This document shows, piece by piece, positions 46,190-59,119 of a stretch of 64,000 nucleotides of DNA. The notes beneath the pieces are model-generated. The model did not search any database. It was not told the origin of the DNA and saw nothing but the letters and a program-made list of their open reading frames with translations. Numbering within the stretch: the first letter of the stretch is position 1; each line of letters begins with the position of its first letter. The translations under genes and the position numbers were made by a program. Source of the stretch: Microbotryum silenes-acaulis (taxonomy: Eukaryota > Basidiomycota > Microbotryomycetes > Microbotryales > Microbotryaceae); the NCBI GenBank assembly GCA_003665825.1, contig QPFY01000013.1, forward strand, positions 806,001 to 870,000, read 5' to 3'.

Positions 46190-48506
46190 TCAATCCTCCA
46201 AAAAGATTTCCTCATCCGCATAAGCGCAAATGCACACCCTCCCACCAAACTGTCTACCCGCAATCGCCTTCATAGCTTCGGTCGTCTGTTCCTTCGCCTC
46301 GAACAAAACGAAAACTTTACCCAAATCCTTAACCGCTTCCGAAGCTTTGACGTCAACTCGACCTGTCGAAGTGATGATCGGTCTAGGGATGCGTACTTGA
46401 TGTACCGTACCGAACTTAGCGCATTCGTCTCTCACGTCTTCGAGAATTTCGGTATAGTCTTGATCGTTCGTTAATTCGTCGGGCGCGACCATGTTGAGAA
46501 TTTGTAAAGCTTTGGTAGGGTTCACTTCGGAACTTTGAGCGGCTAAGAGGATCGAAGGTGTGGCGTTCGGACCGGGACCGAGACCGGGAGCGAATTGGTT
46601 CGATCCCGTTCCGGGACCACCGTGCGGTCCTCCAGGAACGAATCCAGGCGGTCCGTGACGTTGACCTATTGCGGCACGTTGGACGACGAGGAAACGGTCA
46701 CCGAGTTCCATCCCGTTGAGACCTTGGCATGCAACTTCGGTTATGCTGGGATCGAGGTATTCGCAAAAGGCGAAACCCTGCGAAAAAAGGATCGAGTTGA
46801 ACATGTCAACTTTTTTTTGCCCCGACAAAGACAAGAGTGCGGTGAGGTACTGGCCTTGGACTGTCCCGTGCCTGCTTCTTTGACGAGGTTGAAGGCCCTC
46901 AACTCGCCAAACGACTTGAGCAATTCCATCACCTGATCATCATTGAGGTAGCTCGGCAAACCGCCGATGAAGATCTTGTTCGGCGTATCAGGCACCATCG
47001 TCGATACGACACCGGGGACATGAGGCGGTGGTTCGGCCGTGGCGTCCAATGCGCCTTGGTAGTCTTTAGGACGGCGAATCTTGAGCGCGCAATTTTGGAA
47101 GATGATGCCATCGAATTGAAGCGCTGCGGTCGCTTCTTCGGCGTTACGCATCTCGACAAAGGCGTAATTCTTTTCATAGTTGAGATGAACGGAAATGACG
47201 GGTTGGTCCCCTTTGACGTTCATGCCGGCTAAATCCTCGCCCAAATGCCCATCGGAGAGGAGGTTGTTTTCTGCCATTTTCGAATTGAGAAAGTGCGCGA
47301 TCGCTTCGTCCGTGGCTTCGAGAGTGACGTTGCCGACGTACAAACGACGCGATTGACGCGCGAACGAACCGATGGGGCCGGGTATTTGGGGCATCCCTCC
47401 TCCTGGACGAAAGTGGAGGGGGGGCATGTTGCCTCCCATAGGACCAGCCATGGGTCCGGGAGGACCATTGGGGTTGAAGGGCATGGGGGGACGATTCTGA
47501 CCGGGCAGGTTGAAGAGACCTGTGGGAAGGGGGGGCAGAGCAGGGTCGAAAGTAAGTTTTCGAAAGGTTCAAGCGAGGTGCAGAGCGCACAAGGACTGAC
47601 CGGTCATCTTGGCCTGCTCGGCGGTATAATTCTCAAAGCCTTGGGGCTTGATGTCCCACCCAGACTTGCCGCGCACGCGTTTCGAAATGGGCTGAACGTG
47701 CTCGGGCGTCGGCGACCTTCTTCCAGGACTGGCAAAACCTTCAAAGACTCGACCGCCTCGATTAGTAGGGCGTCCTCCCCCGCCGTTGCCGCGGTCGTCA
47801 TCGCGGCGTCCTCCTCCCCCACCATAACCACCTCGTCGATCGTCGTCGTACCTTCTCGCAGGAGGAGGGGGTCCTCTTCGTCGATCATCTCGATCTCCTC
47901 GACGATGATCTTCGTAATCGTCGTAACGAGGGCGAGAATCACGATGATAGTCCCGATCACGCTCCGAATCCCTACGACCCTCCCGACCGTCACGATGATG
48001 ATGATCGCGATCTCGGTCCGAACGATGGTCCCTATCCCGATCCCGATCGCGATCCGAACGATGACGATCGTATTCGGCGGAAGGAGGTTCGTAGAGGTCT
48101 CTTTCGCGACGACGGGACGAGGACGACGAGTGGGGTTCGTCGTCCCTGCGGTGCGAGGAACGGCGGGAGGACGAGTCGTCGTGAGGCGAACGGGACCGAC
48201 GAGAGGACGAGTGACGACGGTCAGAGGGTGGGTCTGTGCGCAATAAAAGCAGTGTTTCAGCTCGAGGGGCAGATGGACGGACGTGGGCGGTGGGGCGGTG
48301 TGTGGTATGTAGGATGTGATGGAGAGCGGCGAAGGGTTGAAAGGGGGGAAGGGGGGGAGAGGGGGAGAGGGGGAGAGGGGGAGAGGGGGAGAAGGGTCAA
48401 AGCCCCATAGATGATGCAAAAAATACTGACCTAGTCGACTCTCGAGAGTGGGCGGTGCACCATAGGCCCTACTGACGCTTTCGAGGAAACGGTCGGCTTC
48501 GGCCAT
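46190..48506 (-). CDS. U2AF2: U2AF large subunit (U2AF65)
   Basis: Splicing factor that binds the polypyrimidine tract and recruits U2 snRNP. Start at 48506 (MAEADRFLESVSRAYGAPPT). The next exons carry an Arg/Ser/Asp-rich RS-like region (about 48235-47830) and SGWDIKPQGFENYTAEQAKM, close to the U2AF35-binding peptide with its Trp. RRM1 has RRLYVGNVTLEATDEAIAHF and NYAFVEM; RRM2 has NKIFIGGLPSYLNDDQVMEL and GFAFCEYLD, split by an intron near 46780-46850. The C-terminal UHM-type RRM3 has ILNMVAPDEL, DECAKFGTV, GKVFVLFEAKEQTTEAMKAI and GRQFGGR. The end is EEIFLED at 46190. Domain order and spacing are standard. A Gly/Pro/Met linker precedes RRM1. Shares a 297-bp divergent promoter with NUP96. 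Confidence 0.95.
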
Positions 48507-48802
48507 CTCTGAAGCGACTGAACGGGACCGCAAAGGTTGGTGTGATGGGACGACGAGGAGAGCGAGTTCGCGCGCGGGGGTGTGCAGGCTCAAAACAGGA
48601 AAAATGGGTTAATGCGGCGAGTAAATGGTGCATTTACAAATTACGCGCGCAGGTGCAACGCGCTTGGGTTAATTGTTCATTACAAAGCTGGAAAGGAAAG
48701 TAATTGCCGGGTAATAGCAAATTGGGGGGTGGTCCGGTCCAGCTCTCTCTCTCTCTCAGCGTTCACGCACCGTCGTCCGTATCGACCCAAACGTCGGAGG
48801 TC

Positions 48803-49160
48803 ATGGCCAAGTTTGGCTTGAGTGATTCCGACTCGTCCGACGAGGACTATGACACAAGCCAAGTTGGCCAGCCACACCGCGCTTCAACGAGCGCGTCTCC
48901 TCCACCGAGTACGAGCAGCAGCCAAACACTCGAGCAAGACCACGACGATCAGGAGCACGATCAGGACGATGCACCACCACCTAGCTCATCTCTGAACGAT
49001 GACGAGCATATGGACGAGGACGAGCAAGAGGATGAACTCCCAGGACGACGAGGACAAAGAGCAAGTACTCGTCGATCAACGCGCGAAACGAGCTTCCTCT
49101 CGATCACGTCTATATCATCCCGAACCCACCACGACGATGACGACGACGTATCATTCCAAC

Positions 49161-49224
<64 letters not shown>

Positions 49225-52043
49225 TGATGATGCCAGGTCCACATCGACCGCTTCCCTCACCCCTCGCAAACGACCCATTCCCGCCAGCAGGACCCTCCCC
49301 ACGACTGCGACGAACAAGACTTGGTCCACCAAGCTTCGTCTTGAACCCAAGAGGGTTGCCGTTATGCAGGCTAGCTTCTTTCAACAGCAAGCATCTCCCG
49401 TAGCGGCCGAGGAACAGGCCCCAGCCCAGAAGAATTCGTCGACTTGGACCATTCGAGGCTCTGCTGCGGCGGCGTCTACCTCTCAAAAGGTAGATCATCA
49501 CGCTCCCTACCCAAAGATCGTCCACCTCACTGATTAATTACGTATTACAGCCTACCACGGCAAGCACGTTCAAGGCTGCCCCAGCCTCCGCCCCCGCACC
49601 GGCCCCGTCCTCATCCGTCGTGCCCACACCCGCGATCGACCCCTCCCCCTTCCGACCCTACCGCAAATACACCCGCGTACCTCTCGACCGATCCATCACC
49701 AAAGGTAAAGAAGGCAACCTCGTCGATTTGGGTCTTGCGCTCGGTCGATCGTTCAGAGTAGGGTGGAGCCCGACAGGTCAGATCTTTCATCTCGGTCGGG
49801 GAAACCTTTATCGAGGTGAGAATGTCGACAAGAGTGATGCGCTCAAAGTGGACAAGTTAAAGACAACTTTGGTCAGTTATTCTTTACAACCCACCCTTTC
49901 GAATTACGGAAACACTAACTGAATACCCGGCGTCTCGACAGTCGAAGGACATGCGTTCCGCCGTACGGCTCCTCGAGATCCAACTCGCACATACACCGAT
50001 ATACTCGAACCCCATCGACTCCAGTAACGATGAACCATCACCCTCCATCCCCTTTGCCGTACCTCATCCCGAACTACGCTTCACCCATTTCGTCAACGAG
50101 TTCGCTAGTTCGGATCGATCGGCCGAAGCGAACCTGTGGCGATTGGGACAGGCCTTGTTCGATGAGATTCAGGATTTGGCCATTCCCGAGAACGTCGTCG
50201 TGGACGATCCGAACGTGCAGGGCTATGTCGAGAGGTTGAGGAGGACCGATAGGTTCGAGAGGTGGTTGAGGGAGGTGGTCAGAGGGGAGGTGGAGGATGA
50301 TTTGAGGAACGTCGGTGGGGATGGACTGGGCGCGTCTTGTGAAGAGGCGGTCGAGGCCAAGAAAATACTCGCGTTGCTCAGTGGACACCAGGTTGAACGC
50401 GCTTGTCAGGCCGCAATCCAAGCCGGCGATCTCAGGTTGGCGACGTTGTTGGCTCAAGCGGGCGGAGACGAAGAATTCCGACGAGATGTGTTCCTCCAAC
50501 TCGTCAAATGGAGGGAATACAGAGTCGACTCGCATATTCTACCCGAGTATCGCAAGATCTACGAACTTCTCTGCGGTAATGTGGGCGTGTCCGAAGGGAA
50601 GAAAGGGAAGGATGGTGATTCGGTCGTCGATGGAGTTGAGGAGGTGCATGTTGCGCAAGGGTTGGGTTGGAAGAGGGCTTTTGGGTTGAGTCTCTGGTAC
50701 GCGACGTTCAGGTCCTCGATCGAGACCGCTATGGAGTTGTACGAAAGCGCCTTTGAGGAGGATCCGAGAGTCGCCAAACCCGAACCGGAGTATATCGCTA
50801 CGCCTACACGCTCGACCTCGACGGAGAAACGACCGGAATGGAGCAATCGATCAGGCGAGACCCCGACGGACCCTTTGTATCAACTGCTCAAGTTGTTCAC
50901 ACTGTCAACGCACCCTTTGGAACAGGTCTTGTTGCCGATCAACTTTGGCACTTGTCCATTGGACTATCGACTTCCTTGGCATCTCTACATTCTCCTCTCG
51001 CGCGTCTTGAGGAGGAGAGATTTCGATGATCGAATTCAAGTCGTCGATTTCGAGGATAGGCGAATGGATGATGGCGACGATGGGAGGGGGTTTTTGGAGG
51101 GGAATAGCGTCAGGGCGGATCTGATGACCGAGGCGTATGCGAATCAGTTGGAGATGAATGGTGAATGGACGTGGAGCGCTTTCGTGTTGCTGCATTTGGA
51201 GCTGCCGATCGCGTGAGTTGCTCCTACTGGGTAACCCGTATCTGTGTCCTCGGGAGACGACTGACAAGTCTTTTTCCATCGTAAACAGTCGAGCCAAAGC
51301 CCTCCAAGCCCTCTTATCCCGTTCGACCCACCTCCTCACCTCGGAAACTTTCACCTTCCTTACCGAAAAACTTCGCATCCCCCTCGAATGGATATACCAT
51401 GCCCAAGCCTTAGCCACACCCGATCGCTTCGAGAAATTCGGACTGCATTTACTGGCGAGGGAATGGAATGAGGCGCATCGGTTGGTGAAGGAGCAGTTGG
51501 GACCGGAGGCGGTGTTGAGGGGGGATTTGGGCTTGTTGAGGAGGCTCTGTGGGAGGTTCGACGAGGAGCAGGGGTGGAAGAAAGTGGAGGGGTGGGAAGA
51601 GGGGGCGGGCTTGTTGAAGGAGTATGCGGAGGTCTTGGAGGGGGAGAAGAGGTGGTTGGAAAGGGTTAGGGAAGATGTGGATGCGGAGGAGGGGGAGGGG
51701 GAGGAGAGAGGGAGAAAGGTTAGGAGCTTGTTGGAGATGATTGCGAAGCTGGGAAGTGGGCATCTGAGGTCGAGAAAGGCGAAGGTTGCTAGGGACGAGA
51801 TGATGAGTCGCTTGACGCTGATTGCGACGAGGGTCAATGGGGTCAGTCATCTCGCGGAATCTTCACGCTGCTGGTCTTTTCGAGGTGGACTTTGTGCTGA
51901 TTTACCGCTTTCCTTATTTTTCGCTCATTCAGGCCCTCAACAAGATCCAACCCAAGACGTTGCAAGAGTCGGATCGATTGGTCTGGATCCGAGGCGCCGC
52001 AGACGACTTTTTGACGCAGGCATTACAAGCAGCTTGTTCGTGA
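48803..52043 (+). CDS. NUP96: Stand-alone Nup96 (Nup145C-type) Y-complex nucleoporin
   Basis: Scaffold subunit of the nuclear-pore Y complex. Five exons (48803-49489, 49551-49871, 49942-51212, 51289-51841, 51933-52043) in phase encode 980 residues. The start is MAKFGLSDSDSSDED, which lines up with the SKYGLQDSDEEE that begins human Nup96 directly after the Nup98 self-cleavage site. No GLFG repeats or autoproteolytic domain precede it. An Asp run sits at about 118-142. Then come the linker FRPYRKYTRVPLDRSITKGK and VGWSPTGQIFHLG, which match the Sec13-binding insertion blade and Nup96 N-terminal motif. The alpha-helical ACE1 body has LLSGHQVERACQAAIQAGDL and RLATLLAQAGG, a Nup96 hallmark, and ends ALQAACS. 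The separate coding of Nup98 is unusual. Confidence 0.88.
49163..49223. repeat. (GAC)n run coding for polyaspartate in NUP96
   Basis: About twenty uninterrupted GAC codons followed by GAT, GAT, GAT inside the acidic N-terminal part of Nup96. It is an obvious site of length polymorphism. Confidence 0.95.
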
Positions 52044-52151
52044 AGGGGATAGTGACAAGTTCTAGGGAAGACGAAAACGTAGCATTGGGATATGGTAACA
52101 ATCACGATCACGATCAACATTTGTGGGGAGCACACGGGGTACGGACTAGAT

Positions 52152-54435
52152 TTAAGTCGTTTCGAATCTGGGTGATGGGTTAGAAGCAGCTCCGGCATTG
52201 TAGCGTTGCGCGATTTGCGAGACACGGGAGCCTGAACGGGGGTGATGGGAGGTTGGGGAGCTCGAAATTGCCTACCCCAGTCGAGAGAGATAAGTGGGAT
52301 GTGCGACAAAAGGAACAAAAAATACAAAGTCGACTCACACTCGTCGACCCAGCATCTCCATGATAGCCCCTTTCCAACGCCGGACCAGCCTGACGCATCC
52401 TGTCCTTCTCTTCGAGGTACTTGGCCCTCATCTGAGCGACGAAACTGCGTTCGCTCGCGGTGGATTCGTTCCGAGTCAGAAGGGGTCGAGAGACGGCTTT
52501 CCTGGGTTGTTCGTGGGATTGTGGAGGTGCTTGGTTCGCTGCTGGCACTGTTCGAGGGAGTGGGCCATTAGGGTCCATGGGCGATTCGATTTGCTCTCGA
52601 CTTGGGTGTGAGGCCGGTAAGGGATATTTCTGATTGTGGTTCGAAGTAGTCGAACTCCAGCGGGTAGCCGCGATTCGTTGGGTCACTGGGACAGGTGGAA
52701 CGGACTGTGCTGACTCCGCAGGTGCGATCGGAGATGGACGAGGGACGAACCCCTCTGGCTGCTGACGATGGGCGTCCATCGAGGCGTTATCAAGAGTCAC
52801 GTTGTTGCGGGCGGCGTGTTCGACATTGGGTGAAGACGAAGGCGGTGCAGTGGACGAAGGATACAAACGTGACGATGCATGGAACTCTTGAGGCGTAGGT
52901 GGCAGCTGATACTCATTCGAGCGCGATAATTGAGGCGGATGCTGATCTGAGCGTTCGCCGCCTCCGTCGAAGTGGTTGGAGCTTGAAGCGACGGGTGCCT
53001 GCGGCAAGGATTGATGGAGCCTTTCGTGAGAGAAGCTGGCTAGGGACGATGGCCCAGGAGATGGAAGAGGTGCATTTGAACGACTTGAATGATCCGTGAA
53101 GGCTGAGCTTGTGGCTTGCGACACTTCTGACTCGATCCGATGCAGTCGTGGGCCGAGAACAGCTCCCACTTCAAGCGTGCCAACGGCACCAATCCCGACC
53201 CCAAGACCGTCGACCTCGTTCGCGCTAAGTGGCGGCAATGGCGGCATGTTTTGTTCACAAAAGGTACCCATCAAAACGACGTTCCCGACCTTGGCCCCAG
53301 TCTTGCGAGTTGCGTCGACTCGATTTCTCCAGGCCGCCTCGCCGAGCAGGCATAGCCCCCTTGCCACTTCCAGTGCCGCTCGATCTCGCTTGTTCCCCGT
53401 GTTCTCGGCATGAGTAGTTTTCGCACCAGTGACAGAGTTTGAAAGATTCGACAGGGTGGCGATGTACTTCTCGTGCGCTGCGGCCGCACTATGGACGTCG
53501 TCGAACGAGTTGGGGCGGCGATGGTTGCCGATCGGTCTTGAGCGCTCGTAGGAGGCAGAGATTTTGGCCATCTTGCTGTCGAGCATCGTTAAACTTTCCT
53601 CCAGGATCTTCTCCTCTTTCTTTGGGAAGGTGAAATAGTTGAATGTGAGTATGACCATGCTACACTTTCGAGGTCAAGTCAAACCTTGGAAGATGACCCA
53701 CCGCTATCTGCTTGAAGAACGTGGCGGACAGCGAGTTGAGAGCTTCGTACTCCCTTTGCACAGACTTGGCATGTTTTTGGTCGACATCTTGAAGACTATC
53801 GAAAAGTACAAGGGTAGCAAGCAGACCCGTAGCTGATTCGGGGCGTCGAGGGTTCAGTACATTCACTTCGGCGATGGAAATCCCAAACTCGCCCGACGCT
53901 CACCGACGGCTTCATTCCGACTGCCAAATTCCACCCTCTCTCCAAACTGTCCTGCCATATCCTTCAAAGCCTTGACTAGAGACTTCTCAACACTTGCCAT
54001 GGTCGAGCAAGCGACTCGATAGTCGTCCAAAGCGGCCAAGAGCGTCGACCATACCGAGAGCGAACGATGCAGTGCTGCGCGATCGATCCTGGGACCAACC
54101 CCGCCGGTTGAACCTTGTTGAGCCGACTCGTTCGATAATCGTACATCAGGGAAGGGGTAGCCATTAGAGGGTGAGGTGTTATAAGGGCTTGAAAGTCCTG
54201 GGGATGGATGAGGTGAACGTCCCCCGGTGCCGTTGCCCATCCCGCCCCCACCTTGGCAGTAACCGTTGCTTCCAGACCAGGGGCCTCCTCCGCCGCTGCA
54301 CAGGTTTGGACTCTTCAAGTGGGGCGACGATTGACGTGACCGTGATGAGTGACTTGAGCTGCCTGGCATCACGGGTGCGGATAGGTGTTGGTGCAAATCA
54401 TTCGTGCTGGAGGACCAGCGTTTCAAGGCGTTCAT
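52152..54435 (-). CDS. Ivy1-like BAR-domain protein
   Basis: Probable phospholipid- and Rab-binding protein of vacuole or endosome membranes. Start at 54435 (MNALKRWSSSTNDLHQHLSA). A Ser/Gly-rich segment is followed by helices that fit a BAR/IMD fold: RAALHRSLSVWSTLLAALDD, LVKALKDMAGQFGERVEFG, LLATLVLFDSLQDVDQKHAK, EEKILEESLTMLDSKMAKIS and EKYIATLSNLSNSVTGAKTT. A second unit follows (ARGLCLLGEAAWRNRVDATR), then a long Ser/Pro/Gln-rich tail with QMRAKYLEEKDRMRQ. A last exon reads SRVSQIAQRYNAGAASNPSP and stops at 52152. Introns lie near 53910-53855, 53730-53650 and 52345-52230. Assignment to Ivy1 is by layout, not by a sharp motif. Confidence 0.55.
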
Positions 54436-55106
54436 AGCGGCTCAAGCGAGTTGAGGGACGCGAGAGAGAGAGTGAGAGCGGCCGAGATGAGGCTCAAGCT
54501 CTTCAAGAACCGTTTGCTCTTTGGACTCTATGGTTCGGAGTGTCCGCGCAGGGGCCTCACCGCGATTGGGTCGGAACCCATCATCCCGCGCATCCACCAC
54601 CCTGTTTCGGCTGGTCATTTTTGGATACCTTGATTGAGTAAACAGGCATGCGTCGCTGTTAAGACTTAGTGACTCTGGAGATTTCTGTCAAGCCGGCCTG
54701 GGGTCGCGCTGAACCGAGGGGAGCGGTGAACGATCGATTGTGAAGGCGTCAAAGCTTCCGGGCCGCGGTCGGGCCGTGCGCTGTCCACACCAGTCACAAA
54801 AAAAAAAATCAAAAAATCAAAATGGTGTACATCATAGGAGACAACACTTTGATCACATTACCTTGGATGGCACACAGACAAAGGAGCTCCACAAATTACC
54901 TTTGGTAGGGCAAGGTCCTGCCAAAATAATCGACCCGCTTCAGCCAGCTTCAGCACTGCTTCAGCAGGCTTCAGCCAGCTTCGGTCATCGGCGTCGACGT
55001 CACGCCTCACGGTCACCCTCTTCTCTTCGGCCACCCGCTCGTACCGCCGCTGTGAACCTGCGCGGCTGGCTTGATTGCTCACCCCGTGCGACCCCTCCCT
55101 GCCGCG
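54436..55106. other. Divergent promoter, Ivy1-like/tricalbin
   Basis: A 671-bp gap between two divergent start codons. It holds an A-rich stretch (54799-54824) and a short run of CTTCAGC/GCTTCAGC repeats (54941-54985). No gene is supported. Confidence 0.5.
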
Positions 55107-58100
55107 ATGGTAGGTAGCAAGACCACTCAAACATCGAATACGGACAATCCAGATTCGAAAGAGTTCTGGGAGAAGTCGGCCGAGGAAGCCAAGGAGGTCA
55201 AGGCGATTCACGAGCAGTCCAAGGATCCGAGGTCCAAGGCCGGCGACGATGCCACGGCCGCGACGCCGACGATCAACTACAACAACGAACCCTTGCCTGC
55301 GGGAGAAGTGCATGCGTATCATGAACATGCTGTCAAAGTGGTCAGTCCACCGCCTTTCGTATGATTCAAGCGTGCATCACCGCCTCGATTGCGCGAGCCA
55401 CACGAGGCCGCCAAGCGGGGGAAGATGAATGTGTGGGGTTGCTGCGCCGAGTCTTCGCAGGGAGCTGAAGCTGACTCGCGACCTCATCGATCGTTGACAC
55501 CCCGAACCTTTTCCTCTTACAGTGGACAACGGCCATCATACTGAACTCAATCGTGCTCATCTTGTTCTCCGAATGGGGTTTGCACTACTCTTTCTCTATC
55601 GCGGCGATCGGTCTGTCCTCAGCTTCGTAGAGCGCACATCACGTGCCGCTCACTCCGCACAGCCTCCTCAGGAGCTGCTCAACTGACTCTGGCTCAACTT
55701 CCGCAACCGCAGCTGTCGGAGTTGTCATGGTACGACGAAAGACACACAGCCTAATGAAAGATTGGGCTTGGGACAGGGAGCGCAAACGTGGCACGAACCC
55801 CAATGTTTCGGCTTTCGAAAGTGTCGAATGGTTGAACTCGGTTCTCAGTACCGTTTGGCCAATGCTCGATCCGGATTTGTTTGTCGCCGGTGTCGACTTG
55901 CTCGAAGACGCGCTCAAAATGCTTTCTCCTTCGGTGGTTAGGACGGTGCGTATCGATTCGGTCGATCAAGGACTCAATGCGATGCGCATTCTGGGCATTC
56001 GGCGACTGCCCGATGACTTTGACATCACCGAAAGCCCTTTCGCTTCCCAAGTCGACCCGACCGGTCCACAGTTGGGAGAGCACAACGCTCCCGATAACGC
56101 CGAGCCGGGGCAATATGTCAACATCGAGGCCGAGTTCGCATACCGTCGTCTTCCCAAGAGCAAGTCTGAGAACGCCCATTTCGTGATCCACATGGGTCTC
56201 GGCGTCAAAAAGGTGCTCAAGGTCGAGCTGCCCGTGCTGTGCGAGCTTTCGGGACTGTATGGCAAGATCCGACTGCGGCTGGAGATGATGGCAGAACCGC
56301 CTTTCGTTCGACATGTCAAGTTCAGCTTCCCAATTTTCCCCAGCATCGAAATTGTGGCCAAGGTGAGTGGACGAGACCGCCAGGGGGTCGCTATCAAGGC
56401 GTGCGCTGAATGATGAGAAATTATCACTTGCACAGCCTTTACGCGCAATTGACGTAATGTCGCTGCCTGGTTTTAAGCCTTTCATTCTTTCCTCCATCAA
56501 TTCCGTCCTCTATCACTTTGTCGCCCCTCAAAGCTATGAACTCGACCTCAGCCGCTTCTTCCTCGGCAGTGACGTCGCGATGAAGACGAGAAGCGTCGGA
56601 GTCGTCTGTGTCGCGATCCACAAGGCCCAAAACCTCACCGCATCGGATGTAAGAGGTACATCGGATGGATTCGTCAATGTCTCATTCGTTCACTCGGGCA
56701 AAGTGCTGTTCTCGACCCGTGTCGTGCCCAAGACGCTCAACCCGGTCTGGGAGGAGGTCACCTTCTTGCGCATCACCGACGACGAGATCGATGAGCAAGA
56801 CCGCATCCGGTTCACTGTTCTCGACTGGGATCGCTTCTCCAAGAACGACTTGATCGGCATGACTTCCATTTCGCTCACCCACTTGGTCAACAATCCGGGA
56901 GTATGGGATCAGAGCACTATCGGTTTGGAACACAACGGCCAAGTCGAAGCCGGCACGTTGTCGTACTCGGCCGCCTTCTTCCCGCTCGCGACCATGACCG
57001 CACCGACGACGAAGGTCCAAGCCGATGATTCTATGGCACAAGTTCGAGCGACCAAAGCCAAGCCTATGTTCGCTGATCGGGGGCAGGCCACGGATGACAG
57101 TCGCTCCTCGGCGGTGGGTTCTGTAGCCGGGACGATGCCAGCGTCGACTGGTGTGTACTAACCGACAGTTATCCTCTCTGACAGTATGCCCAACGCATGC
57201 GCGAGATGCTGGATGGACGAATGCCAATCAATCCGGCTCAACCGACTGGCATTCTCGCATTCCAAGTTCATCAACTCGCTGAACTCGAATGCGGTGACGA
57301 GCGGTCTGAAAAGAAGAAGGCGGTCTCCGCACCTTCTTCCTACTGTGTCGTCTATCTCAACGCGGAGAAGCTCTATCAGACCCGTGTCAAACCCTTATCG
57401 GCGCAACCTTACGTCAATGCTGGCTCAGAGACTCTCTGCCGCGACTGGACCCGGGCTCGCATCGATATCGCCGTCATGGATGCTCGTGATCGCGAAGCCG
57501 ACGTTTTGATCGGCTTCATTTCGCTTCAACTACGCGATATCTTCGCGACGAGATCCCAGGTGACCAAGTGGTTGCCTCTTCTCGGCGGCGCTGGACATGG
57601 ACGATTGCGATTTTCGTTGCTGTTCAAGCCGCTCGACATCGTCTTGCCCAAGCCTCTACTCGAATGGTCCATCGGGTGCTTCGAGATCGTGCAGGCCAAG
57701 TTGAGCAATCTGAGCGAAGAAATGACGGCTCGACTTCACGTCTCCGCCGAGGGACAAGGTTCAGTGACCTCGAGCTCTTCCGAGTCTTTACTATTCCAAG
57801 GTAAGTCCTCCACTCTTCTCAGCATCTCCATTCCTTTCGAATAGTCAGCTAATGCACTTGGAGTGCGCTCGTCGATCAGCTGGTTCCGAAACGCCCAGCC
57901 TGTCGTTCGACTTGTCCGAGTCACTGCGCGTCCCCATCTTGACGCGGTTGCACCCGCTTCAGTTTAAGGTCCAGTCAGTCAGGACCTTACGGGGAAGTGA
58001 GACTGTATGGTATGCTCCGCTGTGGCTCAACGACTATGCGTATGAAGGAGAAGAAGAGATGGAGCTACACCTTTACCCGTACGTAATCCGATTGCCGATG

Positions 58101-58905
58101 GTGGAGTGTTTCCCGACTCAATTGACCCCCTAGTGTCCTTCATTCGATTCATCCCACGCAGTACACACGAGACCTGCAACCCGCGCTCCCCTTCTTTGCC
58201 CTACCAGCCGCGGTACAAGAAGCACAAAGTAAAGACCCCAAAAGAGCAAGGCAAGATACCCGAATCCTCGAACAACCTTTACTCTACTACATCGCGAACC
58301 TACGACTCGCCCAAGCAACCTACCGTTGCTCGCAGTGGTGAGACTTCGCGCTCCACGGCAAGTGACGAAGGGTCATACCCGGTCTTGCATATTACGCTAC
58401 GGTGGAAGGCGGGGATGTCGGCGAACCATCGAGATATCATCTTGGGTGCATCTGCCGCCACGAGGGATTCGTTCACCTTGTGGCTTCACCGCCACGACTT
58501 TGCGGTCAAGGAGAGGAAACGCAGTCAGCGCGATGCCGACGCCGCATCGGCGCTTTTGAGTGGGTTGTCGAATGAACCTGGGTGGGATGATAGCGAGTCG
58601 AGCGATGACGAGGAGTTGGGGACGGAGATTGAGACGATGAGGCGTAGGTCCGCTAGCGGGGGAGTGGACATCTTGATGCGCAAGTTAAAGGGGACGAAGG
58701 AGGGTAAAGGGACGACGATGAAGTGGATTGGCAGCAACCTCAAGGTGAGATCCCACTATCCTGCGCCAATTTATAACGGGGCATCGTACTAATGTCATTT
58801 TTTCATCTTTGCCAGATCGCCGGCCACAAAGTCAAGAAGAGCATCGGCTCGAGTAAATCGGTCGATGGCCCAATCTCCGAAACCGAAGTCGTCAGCTCAT
58901 TCTAA
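55107..58905 (+). CDS. Tricalbin-like SMP and C2 domain protein of ER-plasma membrane contacts
   Basis: Start MVGSKTTQTSNTDNPDSKEF at 55107. After a hydrophilic N-terminus, exon 2 (about 55523-55607) gives TAIILNSIVLILFSEWGLHY and, with exon 3 (AVGVVMVRRK), a hairpin-like membrane region. The SMP lipid-transfer domain runs from SVEWLNSVLSTVWPMLDP through PLRAIDVMSLPGFKPFILSS, with HFVIHMGLG and HVKFSFPIFPSIEI. C2 domains follow: VGVVCVAIHKAQNLTASDVR, SDGFVNVSF and LNPVWEEVTFLRI form a canonical one with Asp ligands. Others start near GILAFQVHQLAELECG and near PSLSFDLSESLRVPILTRL, with several acidic ligands missing. A Ser/Lys-rich tail with an Asp/Glu patch ends VVSSF. Tricalbins tether ER to plasma membrane and move lipids. 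Confidence 0.88.
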
Positions 58906-59119
58906 TGCACCGGTCACACCCTCCGGGCGAGTCGGCCACGTGCGTTTCAAGCAGCCCATCGTTCCTCACATTTGTTGTAAATTTTCAGTGCTCTTTCACA
59001 ACATTGGTCTTTGGGGCTCTCGTAAGTCTCATGATTAGCTCCGCACCTGAATTGACGATGGCATGCATCGAGTTTCCGCCATACGAGTTTTTGACTGCTT
59101 TTCAGTATGTTTTCGCACT

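Noticed and set aside
48999..49525. Poly-Thr and poly-Ser/Val frames over the GAC run
   Set aside because: They are shadow frames of the polyaspartate codons of NUP96.
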